Shown here piece by piece: positions 57,743 through 64,000 of a DNA stretch of 64,000 nucleotides (positions are counted from its first letter, which is position 1; the number at the start of each line of letters is the position of its first letter). The position numbers and the translations under genes were made by a program. Location: assembly GCF_000165485.1 (NCBI RefSeq), contig NC_014623.1, positions 5,040,893 through 5,104,892 on the forward strand. The letters are read 5' to 3'. The DNA is from Stigmatella aurantiaca DW4/3-1 (GTDB lineage Bacteria > Myxococcota > Myxococcia > Myxococcales > Myxococcaceae). The notes under the pieces were generated by a model that did not search any database, was not told the DNA's origin, and saw only the letters and a program-made list of their open reading frames with translations.

Positions 57743-58254
57743 TCCGTTCGCGCCGGGCCCTGGGGTGCGCGCTGCTGTTGGCCTTGGCCGCGTGCCGGAG
57801 TACCCCCAGCGCGGTGGAGGCGCCGGGGGAGGGATTCCTCGGTGCCCTGGTCCTGCCATCCGTGGGGCCTGTGCCGTACCGGCCCCGGAGCCTGTCTGGA
57901 AAGGTGGTGCTGGTCAGTTTCTTCGCGACATGGTGTTTCCCCTGTGTCGCGGAAGTCCCCACATTGCAGGCGCTCCAGCGCGAGCATGGTCCCGAGGGGT
58001 TCCAGGTCGTCGCGGTGGGGATGGACCTGGAAGGTGCCCGGGTGCTGGCGCCTTACGCCGATCATGCCGCGCTCAACTACCCGATGTTACTGGCGGATGA
58101 GTACCTGCGGTCGGGGCGGACGGCCTTCGGACACATCGGCGCGTTGCCCATGACGGTCATCCTCGATCGGGAGGGCCGGGCGGTGGCTGCCTGGCAAGGC
58201 ATGTCCGGGCGTGGGGACCTGGAGAAGACGCTGAAGAAGGCGCTGGCGCGCTAG
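57739..58254 (+). CDS. TlpA/ResA-like thioredoxin-fold lipoprotein
   Basis: A 171-residue protein with lipobox LAAC, then a thioredoxin fold: the redox site is WCFPC, preceded by VLVSFFATWC, and the cis-Pro is in GALPMTVILDREG. It should act in the periplasm as a disulphide reductant, for example in cytochrome c or redox maturation. Overlap with the fur-like gene suggests metal- or redox-linked control. ATG 57739 is chosen because it gives the signal sequence and the coupling. Confidence 0.92.
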   Translation: MIRSRRALGCALLLALAACRSTPSAVEAPGEGFLGALVLPSVGPVPYRPRSLSGKVVLVSFFATWCFPCVAEVPTLQALQREHGPEGFQVVAVGMDLEGARVLAPYADHAALNYPMLLADEYLRSGRTAFGHIGALPMTVILDREGRAVAAWQGMSGRGDLEKTLKKALAR

Positions 58255-58324
58255 TTCCAGACCGCTACAGGGCTGGAGCGGTTTTCTTGCCCGGCAGGTG
58301 GCCACTGGTACCTTCCGGCCGCTC

Positions 58325-58603
58325 ATGACGGCACGCGGAAAGTTCCTGGTGGTGGCGGTGGTGGCGGGGGCGCTGTCCCTGGCCTCCGTGGCCGATGCCC
58401 GAGGCTTCCGCCGCTACCTCACGCTGCGGCGGGATGTGGAGACGCTCCAGGAGCGCAACCGCACGTTGGCCGAGCAGAACGAGGCCCTCCGCCGCGAGAT
58501 TCAAGCGCTGCGCAAGGAGCCCGCCGCCCTCGAGCGCGCCGCGCGAGAGGAGCTCGGCTACGTGAAGCCGGGCGAGATCGTCTTCCACCTGGAGGCGCCA
58601 TGA
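58325..58603 (+). CDS. FtsB/DivIC-like septum-formation protein
   Basis: A 92-residue bitopic protein: a short N-terminus, one membrane helix (FLVVAVVAGALSLASVA), then a coiled coil (LRRDVETLQERNRTLAEQN) and the FtsB-type ending AAREELGYVKPGEIVF. Such proteins bridge FtsL and FtsQ in the divisome on the periplasmic side. Its stop overlaps the start of the GGDEF gene (ATGA), tying cell division to c-di-GMP synthesis. Confidence 0.9.
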   Translation: MTARGKFLVVAVVAGALSLASVADARGFRRYLTLRRDVETLQERNRTLAEQNEALRREIQALRKEPAALERAAREELGYVKPGEIVFHLEAP

Positions 58604-60762
58604 ACGCGTTCTCGGCAGTCCCCTTGATGCCCAAGATCGTCCGCCATTCGGTCCGGTCGATTTCCCTGGTGGCCGTGTTGCTGGTCTTCATGCACCTGGC
58701 GCGCGGGGGATTCCGGGGGCTGCACACGCTGGGGTGGACCGACGCGTGCCTCGTCATGTTCCTGCTGGTAGGCCTGGGGGCCTCGGCATGGCGGCGCCTC
58801 CGGCGCACGGCCCTGGGCTCGGTGATCGAACTGCGCGATGACCTGGAGCTGGGCGGAGGCCTCGTCGCCGCGGCCTTCATCGTCGTGGCCATCGGGGGCG
58901 CGGCGCTGTTTCCCCTCATCTATCTCTTGATGGCGTTCCTGGTGGCCTTCTTGCAGCGCAACGCGGGGATCACGCTGCTGGGCGTGGCGCTGGTGTTCGA
59001 CGGGTTGGTCACCTTGGGAGGGCCGGGCCCGGGCAGCGGGGCGGCCTTTGCCACGCACGCGCTCTTTCTGTCGCTCTTCGCGGCGATGTACCACGTGGTG
59101 CTCTCGGCCCGGATCGCCGCCGCCCGCCGCGCGGAGAGCGGCGCGGTGCAGAAGCGCATCAAGGAGGTGGAGGAGCGGGCGCGCACCTTCCGCCTCATCA
59201 GCTCGGGCACCCAGGACAGCTTCAGCGGGATGAACCAGGACGAGAAGTGGCTGGTGGCCTCGGTGAAAGAGGTCGAGGGCGCGGTGGGGGCGGCGCTGGA
59301 AGTGGCCGAGACGGCTTTGCGCACCCACACCTGTGCCTCCTTCCTGCTCGACTCGGATGACCGGGGCCTGAAGCTGCACGACTGCCGTTCGGCCTCGGAC
59401 CGCGTCCAGCGGGAGCGCTTCCACTCGGGAGAGGGCATCATCGGTGGGGTGCTCAAGCGCCGGGCGCCCGTGCGGATGAACTCGCTCAACGGGCTCAAGG
59501 GCATCACCTATTACGAGAGTGCTCCCGCCGTGCAGGCCGTGCTGGCCGTGCCGATCATCGAGACAGGGGGCCAGGTGCGCGGTGTGCTGGTGGCGGACCG
59601 CATCACGAACGATCCGTTCTCGGATCAGGATGAGCGGCTGCTCACCATCCTCGCGGGCGAGGTGCTGCGCGCCATCGAGGTGGAGCGGGTGATGACGTAC
59701 ATCCGCAAGAGCCGGGATGAGAAGGACCGGTTCTTCCGCGCCATCGAGGAGCTCAACCGCGCGGGCAACCCAGAGCAGGTCTTCATCGCGGTGCTGGAGA
59801 GCGCGCGGCAGGTGGCCAGCCTGGACTTCTGCGCGGTGACGCTGGTGAGTGAAGTGGACGGCAAGCGCATGCACCGGGTGGCGCGGATGACGGGCGTCAC
59901 GGCCGGGGGCAAGGCCCTGGAGGGCCAAGCCTTCCCGGACAACAACGGGCTGGTGGCCAACGTGGTGCGCTACGGCGCGCCGCTGCCGGGCCGGGACATC
60001 AAGGCGATGGACCGGCAGATCGTCTTCGACGAGGAGACGCAGATCAAAGGCCTGGGCGCGCTGAAGATCTTCCCGCTCACCGCGGGCGACCGGATCCTCG
60101 GCACGCTGGTGGTGGGCTCGCGCAAGAAGGTGCTGGACGCGGACGTGCTCCGGATGCTGGAGGTGATGGCCATCCAGGCGGCGCAGGCGGTGCTTCGCGC
60201 CCAGCTCTTCGAGCAGATGGAGCGCATGGCCACCACGGATGGCCTCACCGGGCTGCTCAACCACCGCACCTTCCAGAGCAAGGCGGACGAGCACCTGGCG
60301 CAGGCGCGGCGCTACCAGCGCAAGCTGTCGCTCATCCTCACGGACATCGATCACTTCAAGAGCGTCAACGACACGTATGGCCACCCCACGGGGGATGCCG
60401 TGCTCAAGGGCGTGGCGAAGATCCTCCGCGACAAGGCGCGCGACACGGACATCGTGGCCCGTTACGGCGGCGAGGAGTTCGCCATCATCATGCCGGAGAC
60501 GGATGCCAAGGGGGCGCTGGTCATCGCCGAGCGCATCCGCGAGGCGGTGAAGGCCGAGGTGTTCCAGACGGAGATGGGGCCGCTGAAGGTGACGCTGTCC
60601 CTGGGCATCTCGACGGGGCCAGACCACGGCTACGACAAGCAGCACCTCATCGATCTATCGGATCAGTGCTTGTACCACGCCAAGCGCAACGGCCGGAACC
60701 AGTCGGTGACGGTGGCTCAGATGCAGGGCGGCCGGAAGCTCCAGGTGGCGGAGGCAGGGTAG
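58600..60762 (+). CDS. Membrane diguanylate cyclase, GAF-GAF-GGDEF (DmxA-like)
   Basis: A 720-residue protein. Residues 1-170 hold about six membrane helices. A short coiled region, two GAF-type domains (about 225-370 and 385-535) and a GGDEF domain (about 545-710) follow. The active site is RYGGEEF; five residues before it lies RDTD, a complete I-site for product inhibition. It should therefore make c-di-GMP and be feedback-limited. This layout is that of Myxococcus xanthus DmxA, a cyclase that acts at the division site; orthology is inferred. Coupling to the FtsB-like gene fits a role in cytokinesis. Confidence 0.93.
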   Translation: MNAFSAVPLMPKIVRHSVRSISLVAVLLVFMHLARGGFRGLHTLGWTDACLVMFLLVGLGASAWRRLRRTALGSVIELRDDLELGGGLVAAAFIVVAIGGAALFPLIYLLMAFLVAFLQRNAGITLLGVALVFDGLVTLGGPGPGSGAAFATHALFLSLFAAMYHVVLSARIAAARRAESGAVQKRIKEVEERARTFRLISSGTQDSFSGMNQDEKWLVASVKEVEGAVGAALEVAETALRTHTCASFLLDSDDRGLKLHDCRSASDRVQRERFHSGEGIIGGVLKRRAPVRMNSLNGLKGITYYESAPAVQAVLAVPIIETGGQVRGVLVADRITNDPFSDQDERLLTILAGEVLRAIEVERVMTYIRKSRDEKDRFFRAIEELNRAGNPEQVFIAVLESARQVASLDFCAVTLVSEVDGKRMHRVARMTGVTAGGKALEGQAFPDNNGLVANVVRYGAPLPGRDIKAMDRQIVFDEETQIKGLGALKIFPLTAGDRILGTLVVGSRKKVLDADVLRMLEVMAIQAAQAVLRAQLFEQMERMATTDGLTGLLNHRTFQSKADEHLAQARRYQRKLSLILTDIDHFKSVNDTYGHPTGDAVLKGVAKILRDKARDTDIVARYGGEEFAIIMPETDAKGALVIAERIREAVKAEVFQTEMGPLKVTLSLGISTGPDHGYDKQHLIDLSDQCLYHAKRNGRNQSVTVAQMQGGRKLQVAEAG

Positions 60763-60834
60763 TTGGCCGTCCGGCCTGCGGGGCGGGCTGGGGACCCGGC
60801 GGCTATCCAGGGCAGGGGATGATACATTCGGGGG

Positions 60835-61740
60835 GTGTGGCTCCTCGGCCTCTTCCTGGGATTGTTGTATGGGGCCGCGCTGGGCGCGGGGTTGCTTGCG
60901 GCGGGCCCGCCCTGGCGCCGGTGCTTGGCCGTGCTCGTCTCGTGCGCGTCGCTCTTCCTTCCCTTCTTCGTTCCCTCGGAGTACCCGACCTTCCGCGCCT
61001 TGTTGGGGTTGGGAGGGATCTGGTTCACGGCCCGGGTCGTGGAACTGGTGAACGCCTCCCGGAGCCTCACGCCGCGGCAACGCATGTGGCATGCCGTGGC
61101 CCTCATCGATGTCCGCAAGGCCCGGAGGATTTCTCCCCGGCTTGATCGGGCCGCGTGGGTGCGTCTGTGGGTGGCGGCGCCCCTCGTGGTGCTCTCCTGG
61201 GGGCTGCTGGCCTACGGGAGTCCCCTGCTCACGGGGGGCCTTCGCCTCGTCGTGCGCTGGGGGGCGGGCCTCGTGTTCCTGTACGTGGCCGTCGAGGTTT
61301 GTGTGGCCCTCGTGCTCCTCGTCTATGGGCGGCTGGGATGGGATCCGCGCCCCCTCCACGAGGATCCGCTCCTTTCCCGGACGGTCTCGGAGTTCTGGAA
61401 CCACCGCTGGAACCAGATCGTCCACCGCTTTCTGAGGCAGTACGTCTTTGTCCCCGTGGCCCGGCGGAGCAATGTCTGGGGAGGAACCGCCGCGGCTTTT
61501 GGGGTGAGCGCCCTCGGCCATGCCTACTTCATGCTGCCTGCCGTGGGCCCGTTCTATGCCGGGATGATGGGCGCTTTCTTTTTGCTCCAACTCCCCTGGC
61601 TGGGGCTGGAGCGAGTCCTGGCCGTCAGACGGTGGCCCGCGCCGCTCGCCCACCTCTGGACAGTGAGCCTGCTGGGCGGCAGCTCACCGCTGTTCATCGA
61701 GCCCATCCTCCAGATCGTCGATACCTGGAGCCGAGGCTGA
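60835..61740 (+). CDS. Wax-synthase-like membrane-bound O-acyltransferase
   Basis: A 301-residue protein with about seven or eight hydrophobic segments. FWNHRWNQIVHRFLRQYVF and the later His in FGVSALGHAYF match the conserved core of the plant wax-synthase/alginate acetylase-like MBOAT group. It would transfer an acyl group from acyl-CoA to an alcohol within the membrane, possibly for ester lipids. The start is GTG 60835, preceded by a G-rich stretch. It is convergent with the MarR gene and separated from it by only two bases. Confidence 0.72.
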   Translation: MWLLGLFLGLLYGAALGAGLLAAGPPWRRCLAVLVSCASLFLPFFVPSEYPTFRALLGLGGIWFTARVVELVNASRSLTPRQRMWHAVALIDVRKARRISPRLDRAAWVRLWVAAPLVVLSWGLLAYGSPLLTGGLRLVVRWGAGLVFLYVAVEVCVALVLLVYGRLGWDPRPLHEDPLLSRTVSEFWNHRWNQIVHRFLRQYVFVPVARRSNVWGGTAAAFGVSALGHAYFMLPAVGPFYAGMMGAFFLLQLPWLGLERVLAVRRWPAPLAHLWTVSLLGGSSPLFIEPILQIVDTWSRG

Positions 61741-61742
61741 GT

Positions 61743-62201
61743 TCACTCCACTTTGTCCAGGGACTCGGTGTCGGAGCACGAGGCATCGAGGCTCTGGCTC
61801 ATCCCGGTCTGCACCTTCTCCAGGAGGCGCTTCAGCTCGCTCAGCTCTGTCACGGACAGGTGACGGCTCGCCTCGACATCGACCCATTCGGCCGCCTCGC
61901 TCAGCACGTCCAAGTGTTCCTGAGAGGCCGGAGTGACTTCCAGGCGCACACAGCGCCGGTCCACCCCCGCGCAGCGCTTCACAAGCCCTTCGTCCTCCAG
62001 CCGATCGACCAGCCGGCTGGCCGCGGGCGCGTCCACCATGAGCCGCTCCGCCAGGGACGCCTGGGTGCGCGCCTCCTGTCTGGCGATGTACTTCAAAGCC
62101 AGTAATTGCTGAAAAGGCCTCCGCGTTCGCTTGCTCAGCCGGCGGGTGATGAACCGGTGCAAAGTTCGACGCAGAGATGCCACTTGCTCGGCGAGGGTCA
62201 T
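61743..62201 (-). CDS. MarR-family transcriptional regulator
   Basis: A 152-residue winged-helix repressor: LALKYIARQEARTQASLAER and APAASRLVDRLEDEGLV form the HTH, and GVDRRCVRLEVTP forms the wing. The C-terminus is acidic. Start ATG 62201 is chosen because a longer form from ATG 62234 would begin inside the palindromic site at 62224-62240. It is divergent from a TolC/RND efflux operon and probably represses it and itself. The inducer is unknown. Confidence 0.9.
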   Translation of the reverse strand: MTLAEQVASLRRTLHRFITRRLSKRTRRPFQQLLALKYIARQEARTQASLAERLMVDAPAASRLVDRLEDEGLVKRCAGVDRRCVRLEVTPASQEHLDVLSEAAEWVDVEASRHLSVTELSELKRLLEKVQTGMSQSLDASCSDTESLDKVE

Positions 62202-62223
62202 CCGCGTATGAAGATGCTTGTTG

Positions 62224-62240
62224 TTGACAACCATTGTCAA
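62224..62240. promoter_or_regulatory. Probable MarR operator
   Basis: A perfect inverted repeat TTGACAA-CCA-TTGTCAA in the gap between the marR and efflux genes. Each arm holds TTGACA, the -35 consensus, on its own strand, so a bound repressor could block both promoters. Clear -10 boxes were not found. Confidence 0.72.
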
Positions 62241-62320
62241 TGACACTGAACGGGCTGCCTTGAGAGTGGGCAACCGGGCAGCAGGCGAGGCTCTTATCTT
62301 CTGACTGGGCTCTTCCCGGT

Positions 62321-63721
62321 ATGTATTTTCGCTTCTTTCCGTTCTTTTGGTGCCTCGGTGTGGGCGTTCCGAGTGTGGTCCTTGCGGACCCGGCTGAGCC
62401 GCCAGCGGTTCCGGCTCCTTTTCAGCCTCAGATAGATGATCCCATGCTCGTCCCCGCGCCCCCCGCGGCGCGGCAGGTCAGCAGCTGGGACGAGGCCCTC
62501 GGGATGCTGCGCGAGCGCTCCTCGGACCTGCGGATCGCACAGACCAACGTCCAGCGCGCCGGGGCGCTGTGGCGCCAGGCCCTGTCGGCCCTCCTGCCCA
62601 ATGCGCGCCTGACCGGGGGCATCGGACACGATCTGCTCAATCCCGATGTCCCCGTGCTGGCGTCCTCGGGAAGCCCCGTGGTGGGGCAGGTCGACGGAGA
62701 GAAGTCCCCGACTGCGCCGCTCGTGAGCGGTACCGCGTCGCTGACGCAGTCCTTGGTGAATGTCAGCGCCTGGCGCGCGTTGTCGGCCGCCGGTGCGAGC
62801 GAAGAGGGGGCCAAGTCGAACCTCCAGGATGTGCAGCGCCGCCTCACGCTGGGGTTGGCCCAGGCGTTGGTGGCCACCGTGGCCGCCGAGCGGACCGCGG
62901 AGCTGAACCGGGTGGGCTTGCGGCAGGCCCTGGAACGCGCCGCGCTCACCCAACGCTCTTTCGAGCTCGGGGCGGGCACCCAGTTGGACGTGGTCCGGGT
63001 GCGCCAAGATGTGGAGGTGGCGCGCGCCTCGCTCATCTCGGGAGACGAGCAGTTGCGCCGCGCCCGCGAGGCTTTGGGGCTGACGCTGGGCTTGCCCGAG
63101 GCAGTGGGGGTGAAGACGTCCTTTCAGCTCCAGGGCTTGGTGGAGCAGACCCGCGCCGAGTGTGCGCCGCTGAAGGCCTTGAGCGAACGGCCGGATCTGG
63201 CGGCCGCGCGTTCCCAGGTGGAGGCGGCGCGAGACAGCAAGCGTCAGGCCTCCGCGGGCTATCTGCCCACGCTGGGGCTCACCAGCAACCTGTTGGCTTA
63301 CACCACCGATCCGGGCTTTGGGACCGTGCCCACCTGGAGCATCTCCGCCATTCTCTCGGTGCCCATCTGGGAAGGCGGCTTGCGAGAAGGGCTCGTCCGG
63401 GAGCGCGCGGCGCTCGAGGCGCAGGCGTCCGAGACGTTGCTGCGCACGGGCCGTGAGGCCGAGGTGGAGGTGGCGCGCGCCCGGCGGAGCGTGGAGGTGT
63501 CCGAAACCTTGGTGAAGACGGCGGCCAGCGCGCAGGAGCTGGCGGAGCGAACGGATCAGCTGACCCGCCGCGCCTTCGAGGTCGGCCGAGGCAGCAGCCT
63601 CGAGCTGGTTCAGAGCGGGGCGGCCTTGCGCCAGGCGCAGTTGGCGCTGGCCCTGAGAGAGTTTGAACTCGTGCAAGCGAGACTGAGTGCATTTTTGACG
63701 GAGGCCCGATGCGACTGGTGA
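62321..63721 (+). CDS. TolC-family outer membrane efflux protein
   Basis: A 466-residue protein with an N-terminal signal sequence (FFPFFWCLGVGVPSVVLA), a Pro-rich linker, then two repeats of the long coiled-coil/beta OEP domain (SSDLRIAQTNVQRAGALWRQ; AARSQVEAARDSKRQASAGY; LGLTSNLLAY). It forms the outer-membrane channel of a tripartite pump. It overlaps the membrane fusion protein gene by 13 bases, and a MarR gene with a palindromic site lies upstream, so drug- or lipid-induced expression is likely. Confidence 0.94.
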   Translation: MYFRFFPFFWCLGVGVPSVVLADPAEPPAVPAPFQPQIDDPMLVPAPPAARQVSSWDEALGMLRERSSDLRIAQTNVQRAGALWRQALSALLPNARLTGGIGHDLLNPDVPVLASSGSPVVGQVDGEKSPTAPLVSGTASLTQSLVNVSAWRALSAAGASEEGAKSNLQDVQRRLTLGLAQALVATVAAERTAELNRVGLRQALERAALTQRSFELGAGTQLDVVRVRQDVEVARASLISGDEQLRRAREALGLTLGLPEAVGVKTSFQLQGLVEQTRAECAPLKALSERPDLAAARSQVEAARDSKRQASAGYLPTLGLTSNLLAYTTDPGFGTVPTWSISAILSVPIWEGGLREGLVRERAALEAQASETLLRTGREAEVEVARARRSVEVSETLVKTAASAQELAERTDQLTRRAFEVGRGSSLELVQSGAALRQAQLALALREFELVQARLSAFLTEARCDW

Positions 63722-64000
63722 AAAGGATGCGTCCCCTGAGGGTGTTTGCTGTGGGTGTTTTCGGGGCAGCGTGGGTCGCAGGTGCCATGGGGTGTGCCAA
63801 GCCTCCGGCCAAGGCACCGCCGCCTCCGCGTGAGATCGAAGTCGTGAACCTGGCGCCCAGCGAGGTGCGCGACACCGGGGAGTACCTCGGGACACTCCAG
63901 TCGCGGCAGAGCGTCACCCTGTTGCCCCAGGTGGCTGGCTACGTGCGGGCCATCCACGTGAAGCCGGGCCAGAAGGTCGAGATAGGCGCGCCCCTTATCG
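63709..64000 (+). CDS. RND efflux membrane fusion protein, 3' partial
   Basis: 97 residues are visible before the window ends. ATG 63709 lies inside the end of the TolC-family gene, in another frame. A basic N-terminus and a hydrophobic stretch (VFAVGVFGAAWVAGAMGC) end in a lipobox, so it is a lipoprotein. TGEYLGTLQSRQSVTLLPQ and GYVRAIHVKPGQKVEIG are the start of the barrel-sandwich (lipoyl-like) domain of AcrA/MexA-type adaptors. An RND pump gene is expected just beyond the window. Confidence 0.93.
   Translation, partial: MRLVKRMRPLRVFAVGVFGAAWVAGAMGCAKPPAKAPPPPREIEVVNLAPSEVRDTGEYLGTLQSRQSVTLLPQVAGYVRAIHVKPGQKVEIGAPLI

Overview
The window is GC-rich, densely coding DNA that most resembles a myxobacterium of the Cystobacterineae type (Stigmatella, Cystobacter, Hyalangium, Archangium or similar). 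This is inferred from three things: the codon usage, the large hybrid NRPS-PKS locus, and neighbours such as a DmxA-like diguanylate cyclase coupled to an ftsB-like gene. No rRNA, tRNA, CRISPR array, phage or insertion sequence was seen, and no gene-free stretch exceeds about 220 bases.

Bases 2-30174 are the 3' part of a biosynthetic gene cluster. It runs in one direction with overlapping or tightly spaced genes. NRPS-1 (incomplete at its 5' end) has A(end)-T / C-A-T-E / C-A-T / C-A-T. Next is a single-module PKS (KS-AT-KR-ACP), then NRPS-2 (C-A-T / C-A-T / C-A-T / C). An MFS exporter and an unusual amidase-signature enzyme follow. Reading adenylation codes by eye gives X, D-Asn, Asn, Leu, malonate with ketoreduction, Asn, Y, Y. 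Leu plus reduced malonate would make a statine-type gamma-amino-beta-hydroxy acid. No thioesterase is visible; the assembly line ends in a condensation domain with an altered active-site motif. The locus carries clear marks of recombination: a 3 kb C-A block repeated exactly 4566 bases apart, the same Asn A domain pasted into NRPS-2, twin modules 3159 bases apart, and a scar where an epimerization domain appears to have been lost.

Bases 30187-38328 hold a FUSC-type membrane protein and an MFS protein on the minus strand. These are followed by a polyprenyl diphosphate synthase overlapping a GbsR/MarR regulator, a gamma-glutamylcyclotransferase-like protein and a lipoprotein 5'-nucleotidase-type phosphoesterase.

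Bases 38387-45581 are a minus-strand operon for the GlgE alpha-glucan pathway (glgE, treS, maltokinase, glgB), which turns trehalose into branched glucan. It is divergent from an ECF sigma factor; two perfect palindromes lie between them.

Bases 46399-57032 hold mainly single genes: an aminotransferase, a PstS-like lipoprotein, two exported proteins, small conserved proteins, a PHP-domain protein, divergent msrB and large-subunit catalase genes, an FmdB zinc ribbon and a Fis-type HTH protein.

Bases 57218-60762 are a tightly packed forward series: a Fur-family regulator, a TlpA-like lipoprotein, an FtsB-like protein and a GAF-GAF-GGDEF cyclase. A wax-synthase-like membrane acyltransferase follows. 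The window closes with a MarR regulator divergent from a TolC/RND efflux operon, with a perfect inverted repeat between them; the membrane fusion protein runs off the end.
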